The position numbers and the translations under genes are program-made. DNA of 37,055 nt, from the NCBI RefSeq assembly GCF_019417665.1, contig NZ_DXUU01000028.1:1-37055 (forward strand). Direction: 5' to 3'. The DNA comes from Ruminococcus sp. (GTDB lineage: Bacteria; Bacillota; Clostridia; Oscillospirales; Ruminococcaceae). Positions 1-6,300 of the stretch are shown here, piece after piece. Numbering within the stretch: the stretch's first letter is position 1; the number at the start of each line of letters is the position of its first letter. The notes under the pieces were generated by a model, which did not search any database, had not been told where the DNA came from, and worked only from the letters and a program-made list of their open reading frames with translations.

Positions 1-33
1 TGTACCCTGAGCTTTGATGCGTATGATTTTTAG
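1..33 (+). CDS. 3' end of an upstream gene (partial)
   Basis: Reading from base 1, the frame gives CTLSFDAYDF followed by a TAG stop at 31-33. The other two plus frames stop within the first 20 bases. This is consistent with the C-terminus of a gene that begins outside the window. Ten residues are too few to name a family, and the frame could be open by chance. Confidence 0.35.
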   Translation, partial: CTLSFDAYDF

Positions 34-50
34 TTCATATATCATCGTGT

Positions 51-68
51 CGGTATACTAGTATACCG
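51..68. promoter_or_regulatory. 18-bp perfect palindrome, candidate operator
   Basis: CGGTATACTAGTATACCG is identical to its reverse complement. It sits between the upstream stop codon (33) and the small ORF at 91, where an operator for a dimeric helix-turn-helix regulator would be expected. TATACT inside it resembles a -10 hexamer, but no good -35 lies 17-18 bp upstream. The function is inferred from symmetry and position only. Confidence 0.4.
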
Positions 69-90
69 TCTAAGAACAACAGATAGTGCT

Positions 91-297
91 ATGCTGATTG
101 AAGATCTCCTTGATTTATTCTATGGATTTGCCATTTGTACTTCAAAAATTCAAGAAGGAGCAGAATGGACTTTCTCTCTGTGGGAAAAAATGCTACAAGA
201 CAAAGCGTTGTATGAATCTTATCTGTCTGAAAAAGATGATTACACAGCAATATACGCCAAGGAAATTTGTGCATTGCTGCAAACTCCTCCGATATGA
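91..297 (+). CDS. small hypothetical protein (68 aa)
   Basis: The 68-residue ORF is acidic and likely helical, with several aromatic residues, and I recognise no family. Its stop lies 32 bases before the tgt start, so the two could be co-transcribed. Against it, there is no Shine-Dalgarno sequence in front of the ATG at 91, and no other ATG, GTG or TTG codon occurs in frame upstream before the stop at 31-33. It may be a real small gene starting at 91, or the 3' remnant of a longer gene whose 5' part is lost. Confidence 0.4.
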   Translation: MLIEDLLDLFYGFAICTSKIQEGAEWTFSLWEKMLQDKALYESYLSEKDDYTAIYAKEICALLQTPPI

Positions 298-329
298 CAC
301 AATGATAAAACAGAAAGGAATTTACACGA

Positions 330-1460
330 ATGTTTACACTCTTAAAAACCGAAGGACATGCCCGAAGAGGCATCTTTGAAACCGTACACGGCACCATTCA
401 AACGCCGTTCTTTATGAACGTAGGTACCTCGGCAGCAATCAAAGGCGGCATTTCCTCCATTGACCTGATAGATTTGAAGTGCCAGGTGGAACTTTGTAAT
501 ACCTATCATCTACATCTGCGTCCGGGTGATAAGATCATACATCAAATGGGTGGCTTGCACAAGTTTATGAACTGGCATCGCCCTATTTTGACAGACAGCG
601 GCGGATTTCAGGTGTTTTCTCTGGCGAAGCTGCGGCGTATCAAGGAAGAGGGCGTTTATTTCCAGTCCCACATTGACGGCAGACGTATCTTCATGGGTCC
701 GGAAGAGAGTATGCAGATTCAGTCCAATCTTGGCTCTACTATTGCCATGGCATTTGATGAGTGCGTGGAAAATCCGGCACCATTGGACTATGTGAAAAAC
801 TCCTGCGCACGAACTACACGCTGGCTGATACGCTGTCAGAACGAGATGAAACGCCTGAATGCAATGGAGGGTACCATCAATCCTCAGCAGATGCTGTTCG
901 GCATCAATCAGGGCGGTACCTTTGACGAGATCCGTGTCTCCCATATGCAGGAAATTGCGCAGTTGGATCTGGACGGCTACGCCATTGGCGGTCTTGCGGT
1001 GGGAGAACCTACGGAGGTCATGTACCATATCATTGAGCAGGTCGAACCGCTCATGCCGGTGCACAAGCCGCGTTATCTCATGGGCGTGGGCACACCATCC
1101 AATCTCATTGAGGGTGTGTATCGTGGTATCGACATGTTCGATTGCGTTATGCCCAGCCGCAATGCACGTCACGGTACGATTTTCACATGGGACGGCATTC
1201 TGCATATTACCAATGCAGCTTATGAGACGGACTCTCAACCCCTTGACCCGAAGTGTGATTGTCCCGTTTGCCGGAACCATTCCCGTGCCTATGTGCGTCA
1301 TCTGTTCAAGGCAAATGAACAGCTCGGGGGACGCCTTGCAGTGGCACATAACCTTTACTTCTATAATACGCTCATGGAAAAAATTCGTGATGCACTGGAT
1401 GCCGGGAAATTTACACAGTTCCGCAAGGACTACAGCGAACGGCTGGCGCAGCGAATCTGA
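330..1460 (+). CDS. tgt: queuine tRNA-ribosyltransferase
   Basis: Cytosolic enzyme that exchanges guanine-34 in tRNAs with GUN anticodons (Asp, Asn, His, Tyr) for preQ1 in the queuosine pathway. At 376 residues it has the usual bacterial length. Visible family features are the substrate-pocket motif TDSGGFQVFS with Asp89, GGLAVGEP near 220-227, the FDCVMPSRNARHG block with the nucleophile Asp271, and the structural zinc site Cys309-X-Cys311-XX-Cys314 with His340. An AGAAAGGA ribosome site precedes the ATG. It follows the small ORF at 91 by 32 bases and runs convergently towards hpf. No preQ1 riboswitch is apparent in the short upstream gap. Confidence 0.96.
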   Translation: MFTLLKTEGHARRGIFETVHGTIQTPFFMNVGTSAAIKGGISSIDLIDLKCQVELCNTYHLHLRPGDKIIHQMGGLHKFMNWHRPILTDSGGFQVFSLAKLRRIKEEGVYFQSHIDGRRIFMGPEESMQIQSNLGSTIAMAFDECVENPAPLDYVKNSCARTTRWLIRCQNEMKRLNAMEGTINPQQMLFGINQGGTFDEIRVSHMQEIAQLDLDGYAIGGLAVGEPTEVMYHIIEQVEPLMPVHKPRYLMGVGTPSNLIEGVYRGIDMFDCVMPSRNARHGTIFTWDGILHITNAAYETDSQPLDPKCDCPVCRNHSRAYVRHLFKANEQLGGRLAVAHNLYFYNTLMEKIRDALDAGKFTQFRKDYSERLAQRI

Positions 1461-1499
1461 TTTTAACCAGATGGGAGAAACATTCAGGAAATATGCAGC

Positions 1500-1530
1500 A
1501 AAAAGCGGATGCCGCAAAAACAGCATCCGC
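1500..1530 (-). terminator. intrinsic terminator of hpf
   Basis: Perfect 8-bp stem GCGGATGC (1505-1512) with GCATCCGC (1523-1530). Read on the minus strand it is followed by TTTTTGC, so it ends the hpf transcript. On the plus strand the following bases are AT-rich but not a clean U-tract, so any effect on tgt would be weaker. Confidence 0.75.
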
Positions 1531-1567
1531 AATATATCTTATGAACAAGTGAAAATATGACGTGAAA

Positions 1568-2092
1568 TTATTCGTAGATCGGCTCCAGGACAGCATACTT
1601 GCCGTCAGAACGCTTGTAGACCACGTTTACCTCGCCGGTATTGGCATTGGTGAACATGAAGAACGCATGTCCCAACAGATCCATCTGGAGAATCGCTTCA
1701 TCCAGATCCATGGCGTGCATCACAAACTTCTTGTGACGAACGACTTCGTGTTCTGCTTCGGCAACGGGCTCTTCCAGCATGTCCACAAAAGCAGCTTCTT
1801 TCAGCTTCTTTTCCACACGTGTCTTGTTCTTGCGGATCTGGCGAATGATCTTATCTACGGAAGCATCCAGTGCGTCTTCCTTATCAACAGCAGATTGCTC
1901 TGCACGATAAATCATGTTGTTATAAGTAACAGTCAGTTCGATCACCATCAGGTTCTTGTGATTTGCCATGGTGATCTTAGCTTCTGCCTCTTCACCGAAA
2001 AACTTGTCAAGTTTGGAATTCAGACGGTTTTCCGCATATTCTGTGAAATTCTGTGGGATCTGCATTTTTTTTGCTGTAATTGTGATTTTCAT
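1568..2092 (-). CDS. hpf: ribosome hibernation promoting factor, long form
   Basis: Binds 30S subunits and dimerises 70S ribosomes into inactive 100S particles in slow growth. The 174-residue protein has the long-form layout: an N-terminal ribosome-binding domain beginning MKITITAKKM with the conserved basic helix NKTRVEKKLKEAA near 88-100, and a C-terminal dimerisation domain with HEVVRHKKF and LGHAFFMFTNANTGEVNVVY. I chose the ATG at 2092 because AAGGAGGAATT precedes it directly; the frame extends further upstream, but those residues do not resemble the family. A sigma-A promoter lies about 75 bp upstream and a terminator follows. Confidence 0.95.
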   Translation of the reverse strand: MKITITAKKMQIPQNFTEYAENRLNSKLDKFFGEEAEAKITMANHKNLMVIELTVTYNNMIYRAEQSAVDKEDALDASVDKIIRQIRKNKTRVEKKLKEAAFVDMLEEPVAEAEHEVVRHKKFVMHAMDLDEAILQMDLLGHAFFMFTNANTGEVNVVYKRSDGKYAVLEPIYE

Positions 2093-2164
2093 GATAATTC
2101 CTCCTTCTACAGCGTTTTCCATGAGACATTGCATTGCCGGATAGAAAAGCTGTTCGTTTCTCCT

Positions 2165-2193
2165 ATTATAACATACTTCTATTTTTTTGGCAA
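2165..2193 (-). promoter_or_regulatory. sigma-A promoter of hpf
   Basis: On the minus strand TTGCCA (2193-2188) and TATAAT (2170-2165) are separated by exactly 17 bp. The start of hpf is about 73 bp downstream, leaving a 60-70 nt leader. Confidence 0.8.
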
Positions 2194-2305
2194 GCACATT
2201 CTGATTTTTTGTATAATTCCAACAAAAAACGAACTGCATTTTAGTGATATTGTCTTGGCTCCACATGTATTCTTTGGCGATTTCTACAAAATGCAGAAAA
2301 GCATC

Positions 2306-2334
2306 TTGCATATTTCACAAAAATCGATTATGAT
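2306..2334 (+). promoter_or_regulatory. sigma-A promoter of the FHA-SEDS-PBP operon
   Basis: TTGCAT (2306-2311) and TATGAT (2329-2334) are separated by 17 bp. The FHA gene starts 39 bp downstream of the -10, with GGGGAGGTG as its ribosome site. Confidence 0.75.
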
Positions 2335-2372
2335 ACATATGGACGTATTCTCACCGGGGAGGTGTATTTGCT

Positions 2373-2837
2373 ATGTTTGAAAAAATCATGGCTTCTTTGC
2401 AGGAAATTCCTGCATATTCGATTCTGATCAGCGCAGTGGTCGTTGTCTTTATTGCTTTCAGCATTCTCACCATGTTCGGAAAGGCAAGGGAAGAAAAAGA
2501 GGTCGAACAGCTTCGCTGGAACAAAGTGAGTGCCCATATGGCACTGTATGATACTGCAAGAAGAGTTGTTATCCCTCTGGAGGCAGACGAAATTCTGGTG
2601 GGACGGCACGGTGCTGCCGATATTCGGTTTTCTGATATGAGCGTTTCACGATATCATGCGGTGCTCTACGTATCCAATGGTATCTGGAGCGTGATGGATC
2701 TGGATTCCAAATCCGGTACATTTGTCAATGGGCGGAAGATACGCTCACAGGTGAAGCTGAAAGACATGGACGAGATTCGTTTCGGCAACAAAACTGTTAT
2801 TATCCGACAGCGAAGGGGGAAACAGCAGCATGTATAA
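2373..2837 (+). CDS. membrane-anchored FHA domain protein
   Basis: Phosphothreonine-recognition protein, 154 residues, with one N-terminal membrane segment (about 16-34), a short charged linker and a C-terminal FHA domain (about 65-145). FHA signature residues are visible: Gly77-Arg78, the Ser92-Arg93-Tyr94-His95 turn, and SKSGTFVNG around 112-120. The FHA domain should face the cytoplasm. It overlaps the next gene by 8 bases, which suggests translational coupling. The order FHA, SEDS, PBP resembles the fhaB-rodA-pbpA cluster of actinobacteria, where FHA proteins link Ser/Thr kinases to wall synthesis. A phosphoprotein partner here is an inference; no active kinase is seen in the window. Confidence 0.9.
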   Translation: MFEKIMASLQEIPAYSILISAVVVVFIAFSILTMFGKAREEKEVEQLRWNKVSAHMALYDTARRVVIPLEADEILVGRHGAADIRFSDMSVSRYHAVLYVSNGIWSVMDLDSKSGTFVNGRKIRSQVKLKDMDEIRFGNKTVIIRQRRGKQQHV

Positions 2838-4122
2838 AAATGGCATATCTTATGCAAAATGTACCGCAATGGTGTTGCTGACGCATGTGATCATGCTTCT
2901 GGCGATTCTACTGCGGGGAAAATATGATACTCCCCAGGACATTCTGCCTCTGGCAGCGGCAGTTATCGGGCTGGATATTGTGTACAGCGCAGTGCTGCGT
3001 TTGTGTTACCGGCAAATGACATATACCTTGGACTTTGTGCTGTTGCTGCTGATCAATATCAGCGTTATTTTTCAATCCTGTTTCGGCGGCGTGGGGTTTG
3101 CGTTCAAGCATTACGTGACCTGTATTATCGCCCTTGTTTTCTGTCAGCTGGGATTTCTGCTGACCCGGAACCATGTATGGATTCAATCGAAAAAAATCGT
3201 TTTGTACGTCATTCTGGGTGCATTGATCCTGAGTATCCTGCTTCTGACAGGAAGCCGCAGTATGTGGATCAACCTGGGACCCATCAGTATTCAGCCGTCA
3301 GAATTTATGAAACCGGTCTTTGTCCTGATCTGTGCCACATCCATCCGGGAACAGCACGAAAAGAAGAAGATACTGTTCTTCTATGTTTCCAAAGAGATGA
3401 TGATCCTGACAGGTGCATTTATCATTATCGTTGGCTTGCAGTGGTGGTGCCGTGACCTGGGTTCTCTGCCGACTTTTGCAGCAGCATATGGCTGTGCGCT
3501 AGTTTGCCGGCTTTGTTATCCGAAGGCAAGGTTTTCGAAAAAAACAGTTATCGGCTTGAGTGCCGTCGGCGTTGTTCTAGTTCTGCTTGCACTAAAATTT
3601 GCACCAGGATATGTGCAGGATCGTCTTTCGGTGGATATCTGGAACCAAATGGAGGGTAACGGATATCAACAATGTAAAGCGCTGATTGCCATCGCAGAAG
3701 GTGGTCTATTCGGTAAAGGACCCGGCTGCGGTTCTTTGTACAAGGTCTTTGCATCTGACACAGATATTGTCTTTTCGACTATCTGTGAAGAATGGGGATT
3801 TTTGGTGGCGCTGCTGGCAATTCTCATTATTATGAGCATGCTGTTATTGCCCATGATCAACAAGCCTAGAAGTTATTTCCATACCACAATGATCCTGGGT
3901 GTTGTTGCCGTAATGATCGTTCAGATGGGCTTGAATATCTTTGGTTCTTGTAATCTGATCCCGTTTACCGGCGTTACCATTCCCTTTATTTCACAGGGAG
4001 GCAGTTCCATGATCACAAGCGGTTTCCTTGCTGGTATGTTAAAAGCAGGACAATCACCGGTATTCCGTAAACCAGAACCAAAGAAAAAGAAACCTGCAAA
4101 GAGAAAGGCGGCTATCGCATGA
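2830..4122 (+). CDS. RodA/FtsW/SpoVE-family SEDS glycosyltransferase
   Basis: Polytopic membrane protein of 430 residues with about ten hydrophobic segments and a basic C-terminal tail rich in KKK and KRK. SEDS proteins polymerise lipid II into glycan strands together with a class B PBP. Visible signatures are QPSEFMKP, the catalytic-region RDLG motif after QWWC, the block GKGPGCG...ASDTDIVFSTICEEWG, and the C-terminal IPFTGVTIPFISQGGSSM. The start overlaps the FHA gene by 8 bases with AAGGGGGA in front, and its stop overlaps the PBP start by 4 bases (ATGA). Whether it serves elongation, division or sporulation cannot be told from the sequence; pairing with a short PBP resembles the RodA-PbpA arrangement. 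Confidence 0.93.
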   Translation: MYKNGISYAKCTAMVLLTHVIMLLAILLRGKYDTPQDILPLAAAVIGLDIVYSAVLRLCYRQMTYTLDFVLLLLINISVIFQSCFGGVGFAFKHYVTCIIALVFCQLGFLLTRNHVWIQSKKIVLYVILGALILSILLLTGSRSMWINLGPISIQPSEFMKPVFVLICATSIREQHEKKKILFFYVSKEMMILTGAFIIIVGLQWWCRDLGSLPTFAAAYGCALVCRLCYPKARFSKKTVIGLSAVGVVLVLLALKFAPGYVQDRLSVDIWNQMEGNGYQQCKALIAIAEGGLFGKGPGCGSLYKVFASDTDIVFSTICEEWGFLVALLAILIIMSMLLLPMINKPRSYFHTTMILGVVAVMIVQMGLNIFGSCNLIPFTGVTIPFISQGGSSMITSGFLAGMLKAGQSPVFRKPEPKKKKPAKRKAAIA

Positions 4123-5474
4123 AAAGTATCCAAAGCATCCGGCGAGGCGAGCGCCTGACCATTCTGATCCTTGTTGCGTTTTTCATTGGAATGGGTATCC
4201 TGGTTTTTAAAGTCGTTCGGGAATCCTCGTTTTATATGTCGCATTCAGATGATGTCACATTGGGAAAAGTGTATGACAGAAACGATCAGATATTATTTGA
4301 TCCGGATGCCAGCATGGAAATCTATGAGGCGGATTATTTTATAGACGTGGGTAATGTCATCGGCGATGACAGTGGTCAGATGACTAATACGCTGGTTTCG
4401 GAGAATCTGGAAAGCTTGCAGAATTATAGTCTGATTTTCGGTGCAACACAGCATGGACAGACGGCGATTTATTCCACACTGGATCATGAAGCCAATCGGG
4501 CGGTTTACAATGCATTCGGAAATAAGAATGGTACTGCCATCGCCTATAATTATCAGACGGGGGAAATCCTGATCTGTGTCAGCAAACCCAGTGTAAATAT
4601 CCTGGACAATTATGCAAACATTGCGGAGTTGCCCGAAGGGAGTTTGATCTGCAAGGCATTCTATGAAACCACTCCCGGTTCTACACAAAAGATCGCAACA
4701 ACAGCTGCTGCATTGGAAGCATTCGGCTATGATGGGCTAATGTCAAGATCCTACAATTGCAGTGGGATCTATACTACAAAGTATAACCAGCAGATTAAGT
4801 GTCATGATCTCAGCGGGCATGGAACGCAAAATATTGTACAGGCATTTGAAAACAGCTGTAATCCTTTTTTTGCACAGTTGGTACAGGATATGCCCCTGGA
4901 TCGTATTATTACTACCTATTCACGGATGGGAATTGCAGTCAATGAGAAAAAGCCAAAAAAAATTGAATTTGATGGTATTTCTTCTTTCAGTGCATCTACC
5001 AAATTGACAGATACCAGTGATTTTGACACCATGTGGAGCTGTATGGGACAGAGTGAAGCCTTGGCAAGCCCATGTCAGATGATGCTCTGGGAAAGTGCCA
5101 TTGCCAATGACACAGGAACTGTGACCAATCCGCATCTGATCGACCATACAACAGGCGTTACCGGCAGCACAACATATTCAGCCGAGACCAGCTATGGTGA
5201 CGCGATTTTTTCTGCCGAGATTGCCAGTCAAATCAAGCAAATTATGCGGCAGAACGGTCAGGAAAAATATGCTTCCATCGGATATCCGGTGGGGGTAAAA
5301 AGCGGTACGGCACAGGTAAATAACGGTGCTTCGGAAAATTCACTTCTCGTTGGATTTAACGATGATCCAAATTTTCCGATCGCATTTTGCGTGGTTATTG
5401 AAGATCGGGTTTCCGGAGAACTTTCTACTTCGGAACTAGTTTCCACGATGCTGCAAGCACTGGATAAATCATAA
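4119..5474 (+). CDS. penicillin-binding protein transpeptidase (class B-like)
   Basis: Membrane-anchored DD-transpeptidase that crosslinks peptidoglycan, 451 residues. It has one N-terminal membrane segment (about 13-32), a short N-terminal module with VYDRNDQILFD typical of PbpA-type proteins, and a transpeptidase domain. The three active-site motifs are intact: Ser188-T-Q-Lys191, Ser246-Cys247-Asn248 and Lys394-Ser-Gly-Thr397. It lacks the long dimerisation domain of division PBPs and is shorter than most class B enzymes. It overlaps the SEDS gene by 4 bases, so the two are very likely made as a synthase pair. A strong terminator follows directly. Confidence 0.93.
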   Translation: MKSIQSIRRGERLTILILVAFFIGMGILVFKVVRESSFYMSHSDDVTLGKVYDRNDQILFDPDASMEIYEADYFIDVGNVIGDDSGQMTNTLVSENLESLQNYSLIFGATQHGQTAIYSTLDHEANRAVYNAFGNKNGTAIAYNYQTGEILICVSKPSVNILDNYANIAELPEGSLICKAFYETTPGSTQKIATTAAALEAFGYDGLMSRSYNCSGIYTTKYNQQIKCHDLSGHGTQNIVQAFENSCNPFFAQLVQDMPLDRIITTYSRMGIAVNEKKPKKIEFDGISSFSASTKLTDTSDFDTMWSCMGQSEALASPCQMMLWESAIANDTGTVTNPHLIDHTTGVTGSTTYSAETSYGDAIFSAEIASQIKQIMRQNGQEKYASIGYPVGVKSGTAQVNNGASENSLLVGFNDDPNFPIAFCVVIEDRVSGELSTSELVSTMLQALDKS

Positions 5475-5480
5475 AAATAC

Positions 5481-5525
5481 AAAAAGTCTCACTGCACATT
5501 GTTTTGTGTAGTGAGACTTTTTTGT
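5481..5525. terminator. bidirectional terminator between PBP and alarmone synthetase
   Basis: A 14-bp stem (5485-5498 with 5505-5518, one G-U pair on the plus strand) has a 6-base loop, an A-run before and a T-run after. It can end both the plus-strand wall operon and the minus-strand synthetase gene, which converge here. Confidence 0.9.
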
Positions 5526-5543
5526 TACAGATATATAAATAGA

Positions 5544-6224
5544 TCAAAGCAGATTGATCTGCTTGAACATATCCTGCATTTTACGGTCAGTTGCCGCAAT
5601 GGTTTCGGCACACTCTTTCAATTCATCTGTCAGAGTCGCTGCAACCTTTGGATCTCCGGTAGATTTGTAGTGCAGCTGATGCTCCAGACTTGCCCAGAAA
5701 TCCATAGCAATGGTGCGGATCTGGATCTCAACAGGTGCTGTCTGCCTGCCGTTAGACATATAGACCGGTACATCCAGAATCATATGAAAACTGCGGTAGC
5801 CATTGGGTTTTGGATTTTTGATATAATCCTTGATCTTGCGAAGCTGAAAGGCACTGTGCTTTGTGAGCAGATCTGCAATGGCATAGATATCGTCAATATA
5901 ACAGCAGATAACACGCACACCGGCAATGTCGGTCAGATTGTTCCGAGCACTTTCCGGCGTAATCAGCATTCCTTTCCGCTGGAGTTTTCCCACAATACTC
6001 TGGGGCGTTTTGATGCGGCTTTCAATGTTATGGATGGGATTCCTCTGAAATCGCATACTGAACTCATTGTCAAAAATATTCAACTGCGCCTTGACAAGCT
6101 CAATGGCAGAATCGTAGAGGTGTTCTAGTTCCAGAAAGGAATAAAACACGTCCTGGATCTGGTCTTCTTTTTGTGTTGGAACAACATCCCGGATCGCATC
6201 CAGGTAAAATTCTTTATCATCCAT
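5544..6224 (-). CDS. small alarmone (p)ppGpp synthetase, RelQ/YjbM-like
   Basis: Transfers pyrophosphate from ATP to GDP or GTP to make the stringent-response alarmones. At 226 residues it holds only the RelA/SpoT synthetase domain, with no HD hydrolase, TGS or ACT domain. Recognisable motifs are the IESRIKTPQSIVGKLQRKG block (67-85), DIAGVRVIC (99-107), KDYIKNPKPNGYRSFH (132-147), and VEIQIRTIAMDFWASLEHQL (165-184) with the acidic residues used for catalysis and metal binding. An AAGGTGA ribosome site precedes the ATG. The gene is monocistronic: terminators flank both sides. RelQ rather than RelP is likely from the motif set, but I did not separate them formally. Confidence 0.92.
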   Translation of the reverse strand: MDDKEFYLDAIRDVVPTQKEDQIQDVFYSFLELEHLYDSAIELVKAQLNIFDNEFSMRFQRNPIHNIESRIKTPQSIVGKLQRKGMLITPESARNNLTDIAGVRVICCYIDDIYAIADLLTKHSAFQLRKIKDYIKNPKPNGYRSFHMILDVPVYMSNGRQTAPVEIQIRTIAMDFWASLEHQLHYKSTGDPKVAATLTDELKECAETIAATDRKMQDMFKQINLL

Positions 6225-6239
6225 AGTATATCACCTTCC

Positions 6240-6281
6240 CTGAGAAGAAAACGCACACAAATCGGCTCACTTGTGTGCGTT
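6240..6281 (-). terminator. intrinsic terminator of the gat operon
   Basis: The stem ACGCACACAA (6251-6260) with TTGTGTGCGT (6271-6280) is a perfect 10 bp, extended by an A-T pair. On the minus strand it is followed by TTTTCTTCTC. It ends the gatC-gatA-gatB::aspS transcript. Confidence 0.85.
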
Positions 6282-6300
6282 AAAAAGTAGATACGTTTTT

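Noticed and set aside
510..1532. 340-codon minus-strand frame over tgt
   Set aside because: Antisense shadow of a well-conserved enzyme gene; composition rich in His and Cys with no family features.
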